From JBCDBW01 sp039182965 (GTDB lineage: Bacteria; Verrucomicrobiota; Verrucomicrobiia; Verrucomicrobiales; DEV007): a stretch of 64,000 nucleotides of DNA. The position numbers and the translations under genes are program-made. This document shows, piece by piece, positions 9,163 through 17,061 of the stretch. Under the pieces are notes generated by a model that did no database searches, had not been told where the DNA came from, and saw nothing but the letters and a program-made list of their open reading frames with translations. Location: assembly GCA_039182965.1 (NCBI GenBank), contig JBCDBW010000008.1:1-64000 (forward strand), written 5' to 3'. Position 1 is the stretch's first letter. Each line of letters opens with the position of its first letter.

Positions 9163-9921
9163 CTACTGATTAAAGGCTTCGAAGGTCGCGGGATCAGCTG
9201 GATCAACCTCTGGCCCCGGCAACATGGCGTCGATGGGAACCTCTTCCAGTTCCGCGGCCACCCACGGCTCATTCTTATACGCATATTTTTCCCGGGCGTA
9301 AGCCACCATCGCAGGAGTCACAAAACTCCCCGAATTGCCCCACTCATTCCTGATGAAACTCATCACCTGTGCAATTTCTTTGTCGCTCAAATTCTGCTCC
9401 CCCACATAAGCCATCAGCTGATTATATTGCTGACCCTTTACCATCAACGGACCCTGAACCGCCTTCAATATAATCATCGCCAATCGCTCCGTCCCGTTGA
9501 TCACCCACTCCGAACCCTCCAGCGGAGGAAACTGCGGAGGAAGTCCCCCGCCATTCGCCTGGTGACACGCCATGCAGTTGTTATACACCTTTTTCCCCTT
9601 CGCCAACCACACCTCCGGCGTCATTTCAACCTCTTCACCCATCCCCTCGCCCCCGCCGGGAGGAGGTGCGGGCGTATACTTGCCAGTCACCGAATACAGG
9701 TTGTCATTGCGAAACCCTCCACTCGTGGTTCCAAGATAAGCCGCCGAAATCATGAGTATTAATGCGCCTGCCAACAATACGCCCCCCGTCACCGGTGCCT
9801 GACTGATCGTCGGCTCACTCTTCTCACGCTTTACTGACCCATGGACCTCGGCAATACTCGCATGATGCTGAGTGTCAATGTCTCGTAGGTCAGGTCCGTC
9901 GCTGCTGCTCATAATGCTCAT
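9163..9921 (-). CDS. membrane-anchored monohaem cytochrome c
   Basis: The 252-residue protein has one transmembrane segment (about 44-64: VTGGVLLAGALILMISAAYL) and a class I cytochrome c domain with a single CMACH haem site. Likely distal Met candidates are in KGQQYNQLMAYVG. A further 45 residues follow the haem domain. It lies between the CcoO-like gene (7 bases) and COX1 (about 73 bases). A likely job is to shuttle electrons from ActA/ActE of complex III to the CuA site, replacing the fused haem domain of caa3 subunit II. The start could be ATG 9921 or ATG 9912. Confidence 0.85.
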   Translation of the reverse strand: MSIMSSSDGPDLRDIDTQHHASIAEVHGSVKREKSEPTISQAPVTGGVLLAGALILMISAAYLGTTSGGFRNDNLYSVTGKYTPAPPPGGGEGMGEEVEMTPEVWLAKGKKVYNNCMACHQANGGGLPPQFPPLEGSEWVINGTERLAMIILKAVQGPLMVKGQQYNQLMAYVGEQNLSDKEIAQVMSFIRNEWGNSGSFVTPAMVAYAREKYAYKNEPWVAAELEEVPIDAMLPGPEVDPADPATFEAFNQ

Positions 9922-9928
9922 TTAATGA

Positions 9929-10594
9929 TTACGATCCGCTGCCGTCCACAAGCGCCACGGGCACCCGGTAATCCTTCTTAAGGGACAGCAAATAGTCTAC
10001 CAAAGCCTTCGCCTCACTGGTGGGAACCGCCTCGTATTCCTCGCCAGTCTCCTCGTCAATCCAAACCCTTACCGCATCATCTGCCGGTGCACTCTCCACT
10101 CTACGTTCCACATAGAGATGAGCATAAGTCGGCTTGTTCGTTACTTCACCATACGCAATCGGATCATATAACATCTCATGCAACCACGCAGCATCAGGTC
10201 GACGCCACCCCACGTTGCTCAAATCAGATCCATAACGCCGCGCCCCCAGCAGGGCGATCGGCTCGCCAAAATAATCACGCGGCCGCGTCGAACGGGCAAA
10301 TCCACCTTCGGAACGCCCACCCCATCCCCTCCAAATATCCGAACCCGCATACGTGGGCCGAACCATCTGCGTATGACAATACGCACATCCTTCCGCCGCA
10401 AAAACCCGCTGGCCCACCAGGTGCAAGCCAGACTCACCGGGAGGATACGATGATCCGACAAATTCTTCATCGTCCTCTCCATATGGAACCGGTTCCAAAC
10501 TACTCAACCAGAACCACGGCAGCACGATCAGAAATAGCCAAGGCAGCCCAAAACAGAGCGCCAACTTGATGGTAAATTTACGTAGTTCGTCCAT
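9929..10594 (-). CDS. CcoO/FixO-like monohaem cytochrome c
   Basis: One N-terminal helix (about 10-32) anchors a periplasmic domain related to cbb3 oxidase subunit II. The match runs through VGQRVFAAEGCAYCHTQMVRP, given here as VGQRVFAAEGC plus AYCHTQMVRP. DYFGEPIALLGARRYGSDLSNVG and the WLHEMLYDP segment follow, so the haem-binding CxxCH is kept. At 221 residues it is near normal CcoO size. Its usual partner, CcoN, is present immediately upstream (11 bases) but has lost all metal ligands. The haem c here would therefore serve electron transfer to another acceptor. Confidence 0.88.
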   Translation of the reverse strand: MDELRKFTIKLALCFGLPWLFLIVLPWFWLSSLEPVPYGEDDEEFVGSSYPPGESGLHLVGQRVFAAEGCAYCHTQMVRPTYAGSDIWRGWGGRSEGGFARSTRPRDYFGEPIALLGARRYGSDLSNVGWRRPDAAWLHEMLYDPIAYGEVTNKPTYAHLYVERRVESAPADDAVRVWIDEETGEEYEAVPTSEAKALVDYLLSLKKDYRVPVALVDGSGS

Positions 10595-10605
10595 CCGTGT
10601 CTAAA

Positions 10606-12165
10606 TTACGATACCGAGGCTCCTTCCGTTGCCATCGCCTCCGGTCCCACTACCCCCTCCGGCAAATCATGAATCAAGGTCGGCTCAATGCCCGAGCGAC
10701 GTCCCAACCGCAAACACATCAAACCAGTGTGGAATAAAAACATCAAGTTCGAGATAATGATCATGATCCAAGCAATCGCTTCCGCCGCGATATGAATTTT
10801 CACTAGCTCCACCGCCACCGAAACCGGCTTATCCCACGCATACAAGGCCGCCCCCTGAGAGATCCCTCCCACAAGCAACCAAACCACCAATACGATGCTT
10901 CCATACGCGGAAAACCAAAAATGCCAGCGAATCATCCCACGCGACAGCCACTCACAACCCGTCACCCGCGGCCCGATAAAATAGAATGCCGCAAACATAG
11001 TCATGCTGAAAAACCAATACAGCCCCGCCATTTCAAAACTCTCAACCGCCATCGTGAACTGCAAAAACTTGCTAAAATCAAAAAAAGACATCGCCGCCCC
11101 AACCAAAACCATGAGAACCAACCCCAGTAACCCAAACATCGTAAAACGAAGCGTCGGACTGTATTGCATGTATCCCATCTGACTCCGCACGGTCATATAC
11201 AAGTTCGCCGTCACGACCATCATCGGTAATACCATCCCAATCGCGGCCGCCGCACCCACCGCAGGCATCCAAGCCGGCAATGGACCACCGAGATATCGCT
11301 GCATCCCTGTCCACCCAGCCAAAGCAAACATCGACCAAAACCCTAACTGAGTAAGAATATTACTGTAGATAGGACGACCCAATATCTTGGGCACAAGGTA
11401 GTAAGCCACCGCCAAGGCCACGGGCACAAACCACAAATACAACAAGGCACTCGAATACCACGCTCCGATCGCGGCCCCCATCACCGCCGATCCATCAAAG
11501 GCATGCAAAAAAAGGTTCGCCGTCAAATAAAGCCACGGAAATACCAAAAACGCCGCCATTAAATACCACTGCGATACATACACCGGCCCAGGCCGCCGGG
11601 AACGAAACATCACGACAATCCAAACCGTCACCACCACATAGGCAGCCAACAGGAAGGGCCAGACGAAAAACGGGAAATCAAGCCAAGGCACCGATGTGCC
11701 ACTCCCAAAAATCAATGATACCACGCCCATCGTCACCCCGAGATTCCAAAGGTGCCCCGCGACAATCAGCGTCAACGTGTTCCGAAACGGAACACGGCAT
11801 AGCCGTGCCATAATCCACAATCCCGCACCAATGCCCGCCTGGATCCCCCAGCCATAAATCAACGCACTCATGAACGCCGGATAAACCCGCCCATATCCCA
11901 ACAGTTGATACCAGTCCAACTGCACCCAGTTCACTACCCAGATCGTCTCGTTGAACCACGTGAAAACAATCGGCATAAAGGCTGAACTCTTGAGCGACGT
12001 GGAAGCGATCACACCCAGAATCGCAGAAAGCACCAACCAAACCGCCGCGCTCGTGAAGAAAAACAATACCGGCAGCCGGGTCGTCGAATCAATGTAAGCC
12101 CTCAGCTTCGCATCGCTCGCGCCCATGCCTTCACTCTCTAGGGTGCTGTTGTCTTCCGTGGTCAT
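10606..12165 (-). CDS. CcoN-like cbb3 oxidase subunit I homologue lacking every haem and CuB ligand
   Basis: A 519-residue protein with about 12 helices that follows cbb3 subunit I end to end. Anchors such as YGRVYPAF, YYLVPKILGRPIYS, LPAW and MIRWHFWFSAYG match CcoN without gaps. At the metal sites the residues differ: the haem b His of the RPLHTNA motif is Phe98; the WYGHN CuB His is Ser239; the GPHH pair is Gln289-Arg290; the cross-linked Tyr position is Ala283; the GHVH pair is Phe377 and Met379. So it cannot bind haem b, haem b3 or CuB in the known way. The frame is intact and the protein well conserved in helices, so it is unlikely to be a pseudogene. The canonical motifs are recalled from memory; an alignment should confirm them. 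Confidence 0.9.
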   Translation of the reverse strand: MTTEDNSTLESEGMGASDAKLRAYIDSTTRLPVLFFFTSAAVWLVLSAILGVIASTSLKSSAFMPIVFTWFNETIWVVNWVQLDWYQLLGYGRVYPAFMSALIYGWGIQAGIGAGLWIMARLCRVPFRNTLTLIVAGHLWNLGVTMGVVSLIFGSGTSVPWLDFPFFVWPFLLAAYVVVTVWIVVMFRSRRPGPVYVSQWYLMAAFLVFPWLYLTANLFLHAFDGSAVMGAAIGAWYSSALLYLWFVPVALAVAYYLVPKILGRPIYSNILTQLGFWSMFALAGWTGMQRYLGGPLPAWMPAVGAAAAIGMVLPMMVVTANLYMTVRSQMGYMQYSPTLRFTMFGLLGLVLMVLVGAAMSFFDFSKFLQFTMAVESFEMAGLYWFFSMTMFAAFYFIGPRVTGCEWLSRGMIRWHFWFSAYGSIVLVVWLLVGGISQGAALYAWDKPVSVAVELVKIHIAAEAIAWIMIIISNLMFLFHTGLMCLRLGRRSGIEPTLIHDLPEGVVGPEAMATEGASVS

Positions 12166-12179
12166 TCCAAAAATTTCGA

Positions 12180-12626
12180 TTACTCGCTCCCTTCGACTTC
12201 CTCCCCGTCGCCGGCGCCTTCTCCCTCTACTCCCTCCACTTCTTCTCCTCCGGCCTCCACCACCGTCTCCTCTTCTTCCACAACCACCACAGCTGCTCCC
12301 CCCATCGCCGCAGCTGATCCCGGTATCGGTACTTCCGTCACAGTCGGTTTCATCGCCGATAATTCCTTCGCGGCCGTGTCAATGGCATCGGAAATCGGAA
12401 CCGCACTGCCCGCCATCGCTTCTGCCTGCGCCCCCATGACCGCCGTCAGTTTCGCATCCCGCTCCTTTACCACCAACGCATCATAACCGTCCATCGCACT
12501 CCCGCCTGCACATGAACGAGATCCCGCCACCAAAACCGTCAATACCCCAAACGATAAAAACACCGCTAGCGCCCACCAAAAGGCGACGAAACGGTTCAAT
12601 GGAGTGTCTTCAGCTCGGTCCGACAT
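12180..12626 (-). CDS. anchored protein with acidic tail, possibly CcoP-like N-terminus without haem domains
   Basis: This 148-residue protein has one helix near the N-terminus (about 13-33, preceded by DTPLNRFVAFWW). A helical Ala-rich middle follows, then a C-terminal low-complexity tail of Glu, Gly and Val (last 40 residues). The NPLPRWW-like entry into the first helix resembles CcoP of cbb3 oxidases, but no CxxCH is present. It sits 11 bases after ActF and 14 bases before the CcoN-like gene, exactly where a cbb3-type partner would be. The CcoP link is weak and rests on a short match plus context. Confidence 0.65.
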   Translation of the reverse strand: MSDRAEDTPLNRFVAFWWALAVFLSFGVLTVLVAGSRSCAGGSAMDGYDALVVKERDAKLTAVMGAQAEAMAGSAVPISDAIDTAAKELSAMKPTVTEVPIPGSAAAMGGAAVVVVEEEETVVEAGGEEVEGVEGEGAGDGEEVEGSE

Positions 12627-12637
12627 GAGTTACTGCT

Positions 12638-14131
12638 TCAATTCACAAGATTCACAGATTCATCAAGACGCGGATCTCGACAGGGATACAGGCTGTCCTT
12701 GCCCAGCAAACGCAGAAATAGATAAGCCACCATCGCGCCAATCCCGATGAACGCGAGAATGTCTAGTATAAAGGCCCCCGGGATGAGAAAGCTCTCGTCA
12801 AGCGATGGTCCACGCTCCGGAATCACAATCCAATACATGTCAATGAAATGCATCACTAACACCCACACCGCAAACGCGCACAATACCCGCGGCGACTTCT
12901 TCGCCCCCCGACGCAACAACCCAAGAAACGGAACAAAGAAATGTCCCACCACGAGAATCAAACTCATGTACCACCACCCGCCAGTGTTCCGAAGTAGATA
13001 GAAACGCGTTTCTTCCGTAATATTCGCATACCAGTAAAGAAAATATTGGCTGAACGCGATGTATCCCCAGAACACCACAACCGCAACCATCAGCTTGCCC
13101 ATCGCATGATAGTGCTCATCCGTCACGACGTCTTTCAAATACCCATGACTCCGAACGAAAGTCACTAAAAGGATAATCACCGCCATCGATGCGCCCGCCG
13201 TTCCGGCAAAGATATACACCCCCCACATCGTCGAAAACCACGTGTAGTCCAGGCACATCAGCCAGTCGATCACCGCAAAGGTCAACGCCACTCCAAAGAT
13301 CGGAATGAACCCGCAACTCCACTTCCGCGCCTTCCGGGTGTATTTCCAATCACCGTCAATGTCCTGCTTCACCGACCACCCACGTAAAGTGCGAATCACC
13401 CAAGTAAGTGCCAGGAAGTAAACAACCATCCGAAACACCCAAAAACCCATATTCAAATAGCCCGCTTTGTGGGCCAGCAACGCTTTGTGTTGTTCCACCA
13501 CCATGTTGTGGTGCTCAACCGAATACGCGGTCGGTTTCGAATCCTTTAAGTCCGCCACTCGCCGCTCTTCATACGCCAACTTGTCCTCCAAAAACGCCTT
13601 CTCGCCTGGAGAAGCGTTCGCCATCCCTGCCTCCGCTTTCTGCTTCACTTCCGCCAGCGCCGCTTCCGCCCTATCCAGATCCTCCTGCCACTTCGCCGTG
13701 TATTCCTCCATGTGACTCGCCGCATAGTCCCGCGCCTTCTCCACCATCACTTTCCGCTCAGACATCCATTCCCACAAAGATTCCCGCACATCAGGAACAA
13801 AGAGCGGAACGAAAAATATCGCCACCCAAGGCAACATCCGTCCCACATTCTCCATCATCCGGCGCACCGCCACTCCCCATCCCGAATTCGTCGCATGATG
13901 GAGCATCGTCCAGAAGATTCCGCCAAGTGCTATCGTGAAGAAACACACGAATCCAAACAACCAAGAGTAAGACATCGACGGACGCGTCGCCGGAATGACA
14001 AACGCCACCACGCACCCTGCCAAGGCCAGCAAGCCAACCCAAAACAACAAAAGGTTCAGCTTCGCAATTCTCGTAATGTCGAACGTCTCCCCGTCCGGCG
14101 GCAATTCATTGATGTCTTTGTGATGCCCCAT
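12638..14131 (-). CDS. actF: alternative complex III subunit ActF (NrfD-like), with coiled-coil insertion
   Basis: ActF is the second NrfD/PsrC-like membrane subunit of the quinol:cytochrome c oxidoreductase. Family marks include KAGYLNMGFWVFRMVVYF, FAVIDWLMCLDYTWFSTMWG, FSQYFLYWYANITEETRFY and HFIDMYWIVIPE. Typical members have about 400-450 residues. The 497 here include roughly 85 extra charged residues at about 120-205, rich in Glu, Lys and Ala in heptad-like order, between the third helix and the KAGYLN segment. This is probably a coiled coil exposed outside the membrane. It follows ActE by 25 bases. Confidence 0.92.
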   Translation of the reverse strand: MGHHKDINELPPDGETFDITRIAKLNLLLFWVGLLALAGCVVAFVIPATRPSMSYSWLFGFVCFFTIALGGIFWTMLHHATNSGWGVAVRRMMENVGRMLPWVAIFFVPLFVPDVRESLWEWMSERKVMVEKARDYAASHMEEYTAKWQEDLDRAEAALAEVKQKAEAGMANASPGEKAFLEDKLAYEERRVADLKDSKPTAYSVEHHNMVVEQHKALLAHKAGYLNMGFWVFRMVVYFLALTWVIRTLRGWSVKQDIDGDWKYTRKARKWSCGFIPIFGVALTFAVIDWLMCLDYTWFSTMWGVYIFAGTAGASMAVIILLVTFVRSHGYLKDVVTDEHYHAMGKLMVAVVVFWGYIAFSQYFLYWYANITEETRFYLLRNTGGWWYMSLILVVGHFFVPFLGLLRRGAKKSPRVLCAFAVWVLVMHFIDMYWIVIPERGPSLDESFLIPGAFILDILAFIGIGAMVAYLFLRLLGKDSLYPCRDPRLDESVNLVN

Positions 14132-14156
14132 TCTCCTGTTCGTAAATTCTCTTCCG

Positions 14157-14915
14157 CTAGTTCACCCCTTCTGCTTGAAGTGCATCCGCTTCAGCGGCCA
14201 CCTCCGCCCTCTCTTCTGACTCCGCCGCCGCTTCCACCTGAGCCGCGGTCGCCGCCACAGCATCCACCGCTCCTTCCGGCACCGCTCCCGCCGGCTGCGC
14301 CTTCTGAAGCGCTCTTACATAAGCCACGATCGCCCAACGATCCTCAACGGTAATGTTCCCGCCGTATGGCCCCATCAAACCCTTCCCGTGTGTGATCGTC
14401 CAATAAATCGAACCGTCCGGCGTCACCGCCCGATCCGTCAATCGCAACTCATGCAAATTCGCAATCGGAGTCGGCCAGTAATTCGATACCGCACCTTTGC
14501 CATCCCCCGATACCCCATGACAAACCGCACAGTTCAGTTCAAAACGCTCCTTCCCTCGCTTGATAAAAGCCGGCGTCACTTCCACTTCCTCCGGCATCCC
14601 ATCACCAAAATAATCGCCCATCGCGCCACTGTTGAAATAATCTTGACCTTGCGTAAATCCGCCCGCAATCGCCGGCCCCAGGCCCGCCAGCTGATCCGGC
14701 ACCGAAAATCCCATCGGCACCGTGCCATCAACGGGCACCCGACTTGCCATCCCATTCGCAAAAAAATCGCTCGGCTTCTGATACATCACTTTCAGCTGCC
14801 GGTCCATGTCAGGAAACACTTCCCACGGTGGCAATACAAACTTGGATCCGCGAAATCCCGCCCAGAAAAAGATCAGGATCCCCACCAAAAACGCTGTCAG
14901 ATAGGCGTATCGCAT
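14157..14915 (-). CDS. actE: alternative complex III subunit ActE, monohaem cytochrome c
   Basis: ActE carries one c-type haem (CAVCHG) and passes electrons from complex III towards soluble or bound cytochrome c. The order is an N-terminal helix, an AGFRGSKFVLPPWEVFPDM segment, then the haem domain with TPIANLHELRLTDRAVTPDGS and GPYGGNITVEDRWAIVAYVR, the usual ActE C-terminal helix. The last 50 residues are an Ala/Glu-rich tail. I chose ATG 14915, which has AGGA about ten bases upstream and gives the standard short N-terminus. A TTG at 14972 would overlap ActD by 44 bases and add an unusual leader. Confidence 0.9.
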   Translation of the reverse strand: MRYAYLTAFLVGILIFFWAGFRGSKFVLPPWEVFPDMDRQLKVMYQKPSDFFANGMASRVPVDGTVPMGFSVPDQLAGLGPAIAGGFTQGQDYFNSGAMGDYFGDGMPEEVEVTPAFIKRGKERFELNCAVCHGVSGDGKGAVSNYWPTPIANLHELRLTDRAVTPDGSIYWTITHGKGLMGPYGGNITVEDRWAIVAYVRALQKAQPAGAVPEGAVDAVAATAAQVEAAAESEERAEVAAEADALQAEGVN

Positions 14916-14928
14916 CAATTCAAAATTC

Positions 14929-15588
14929 CTAATCGTCGTCGTGTGCCACCAACTCCACTGCCGTCGCTCCAATCGATTCCAAAAACTCGGGCGTCGCCTC
15001 CTTCGAATACAACGGATCGGTTACCTCCACCGAAATAAAGAATCCATCATCAGAAAATCTCGAAAATCGCTCCGAGTTGAATAGCGGATGATTGAAGCGA
15101 GGCAGCTGATTCAAAAGCAAGATTCCCGTCAAGACGGTAAAGGCCGAAAACAACACCGTCAGCTCAAACATGATCGGAAAAAAGGCCGGAATGGTGTTCC
15201 AGTTCGCTGGCTTGGCCTGCACAATCGTGGGGTACAGCGATACCTGCGTGAACCCCGCTAAGACCACCGCGATAAAAAATCCAAATGCGCCCCCAAAGAA
15301 CACCAGCCACGACAAAATCGACTTCCCAAGTCCCATTGCTTCGTCCATGCCATGGATCGGATAGGGCGAATGCACATCCCACTTCTTAAACCCGGCATCC
15401 CGCATCTTCTTTGCCGCCTCATACACCGCCCGCGCGCTGTCAAACTCGGCAATATGGCCGTAAGGCCGATGCGCTCGTGTCCTTTCACGCCCGCCCCCTC
15501 CCAAACGGGACGCAATGGCACCTGAAACCCGATCCGCCCCGTCATCCGGGGGAACCATCTCTTTGCCCATTGTGTCCGTCCCTGCCAT
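14929..15588 (-). CDS. actD: alternative complex III subunit ActD (DUF3341)
   Basis: This small membrane subunit has two helices (about 94-116 and 135-165) and no cofactor. The DUF3341 signature is visible: YGHIAEFDSARAVYEAAKKM, then FKKWDVHSPYPIHGMDEAMG, and after the helices PRFNHPLFNSERFSRFSDDGF. It has a longer N-terminal leader than many ActD proteins (about 40 extra Arg/Gly-rich residues). It lies 11 bases after ActC and, with the ATG 14915 start, 13 bases before ActE. The role is structural within complex III. Confidence 0.92.
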   Translation of the reverse strand: MAGTDTMGKEMVPPDDGADRVSGAIASRLGGGGRERTRAHRPYGHIAEFDSARAVYEAAKKMRDAGFKKWDVHSPYPIHGMDEAMGLGKSILSWLVFFGGAFGFFIAVVLAGFTQVSLYPTIVQAKPANWNTIPAFFPIMFELTVLFSAFTVLTGILLLNQLPRFNHPLFNSERFSRFSDDGFFISVEVTDPLYSKEATPEFLESIGATAVELVAHDDD

Positions 15589-15599
15589 AAATTAGCCCT

Positions 15600-17054
15600 C
15601 TATTTGTTTTGGTCCTTCTTCTTCTTGTCACCCTCGTAATGCGGGTCCGCTTCCGGCAAGACGCCTTTCACTTCCGCGATCGCAATCACCGGCAAAAACC
15701 GCATGAACAGCAAAAACAACATCAGAAACAAGCCAAAGGTCCCCAGAAAAGTCGCCTTCTCCACCCAAGTCGGACTGTAATATCCCCACTGCCCCGGCAG
15801 GAAATCCCGGGCAAGAGTCGTTACGATAATCACAAACCGCTCATACCACATCCCTGCGTTCACACACATGCAAACTGCCATCACCACCCAGAGATTGTGC
15901 CGGCACCATCGGAACCAAAAAGCCTGAGGCGCCACCACGTTACAGAACATCATCGTCCAGTAATAACTCGTGTATGGACCGTTCAAAACACGCATCGCAA
16001 ACGCTCCGGATTCGAACTTGTTTCCCCCATACCAAGCCACAAAAAGCTCCATCAAATACGCATACCCCACGATCGATCCCGTCAACACAATCACCTTCGC
16101 CATGTTGTCGATGTGCTTCGCGGTAATCAAATCCTGCAATCCGTATATCCGCCGCGCCGGAATCATCAATGTCAACACCATCGCAAACCCGCCAAAGATA
16201 GCCCCCGCAACGAAATACGGCGGGAAAATAGTCGTGTGCCAACCCGGTACCACCGAAGTTGCAAAGTCAAAGCTCACCACCGAGTGCACGGATAACACCA
16301 ACGGCGTGGAAAGAGCCGCCAAAAGCAAATACCCCATCTCATAGTGCCGCCAATGCCGATTGGCCCCACGCCATCCTAACGCAAATATTCCATACAATAT
16401 CTTTTTGATGCCAGGCTTGCATCGGTCACGGATCGTCGCCAAATCCGGCACCAACCCCAAATACCAAAAAATGACCGAGACCGTAAAATAGGTCGAAACC
16501 GCAAACACGTCCCATAACAGCGGACTTTTGAAGTTCTGCCAAATCGCGTTCGCATTCGGAATCGGCGCCAAAAACCACGCCATCCAAAATCGCCCCACAT
16601 GAAAAACCGGGAAAATTCCCGCACACATCACCGCAAACAAAGTCATCGCCTCCGCCGCCCGGTTGATCGACGTCCGCCAACGCTGCCGCAACAAAAACAA
16701 AATCGCCGAAATCAGCGTCCCCGCATGCCCAATCCCGATCCAAAACACAAAATTCGTAATCGCCCACCCCCAAGCCACCGGCTGGTTGTTCCCCCAGATA
16801 CCAATCCCCGTCGATACCAAGTAAACCAACATAAACGCCAGTAACCCGGCCAATGCCGCACTGGGAAGAAACAGCACCCACCACAAAAGCGGCTGACGGT
16901 TCTCAATAATCCCGCAGATCCGCTCCGTTACCCAGTGCATCGAGCGCCCATTGAGCACCAATGGCTCTCGTGGCACTCCCTGAACTCCCGGAGGATCCGA
17001 GTGAATCCCACTCGCCTCTACGGTCGCGTCTGCTGTTGTCGTTCCGTTCGCCAT
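15600..17054 (-). CDS. actC: alternative complex III subunit ActC (NrfD/PsrC-like quinol-binding subunit)
   Basis: ActC is an integral membrane subunit of about ten helices, homologous to NrfD/PsrC. It provides the quinol site next to ActB and is proposed to contribute to proton translocation. Recognisable stretches: NFVFWIGIGHAGTLISAILFL, given in part as WIGIGHAGTLISAILFL, then FHVGRFWMAWFLAPIPN, SVHSVVSFDFATSVVPGWHT and PTWVEKATFLGTFG. Length 484 is normal. It starts 7 bases after ActB stops, so the two are probably coupled. No cofactor ligands are expected. Confidence 0.95.
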   Translation of the reverse strand: MANGTTTADATVEASGIHSDPPGVQGVPREPLVLNGRSMHWVTERICGIIENRQPLLWWVLFLPSAALAGLLAFMLVYLVSTGIGIWGNNQPVAWGWAITNFVFWIGIGHAGTLISAILFLLRQRWRTSINRAAEAMTLFAVMCAGIFPVFHVGRFWMAWFLAPIPNANAIWQNFKSPLLWDVFAVSTYFTVSVIFWYLGLVPDLATIRDRCKPGIKKILYGIFALGWRGANRHWRHYEMGYLLLAALSTPLVLSVHSVVSFDFATSVVPGWHTTIFPPYFVAGAIFGGFAMVLTLMIPARRIYGLQDLITAKHIDNMAKVIVLTGSIVGYAYLMELFVAWYGGNKFESGAFAMRVLNGPYTSYYWTMMFCNVVAPQAFWFRWCRHNLWVVMAVCMCVNAGMWYERFVIIVTTLARDFLPGQWGYYSPTWVEKATFLGTFGLFLMLFLLFMRFLPVIAIAEVKGVLPEADPHYEGDKKKKDQNK

Positions 17055-17061
17055 CTAAAGT

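Noticed and set aside
10606..12165. functional cbb3 oxidase or nitric oxide reductase
   Set aside because: All six histidine ligands and the Tyr are replaced, so no haem-copper site can form.
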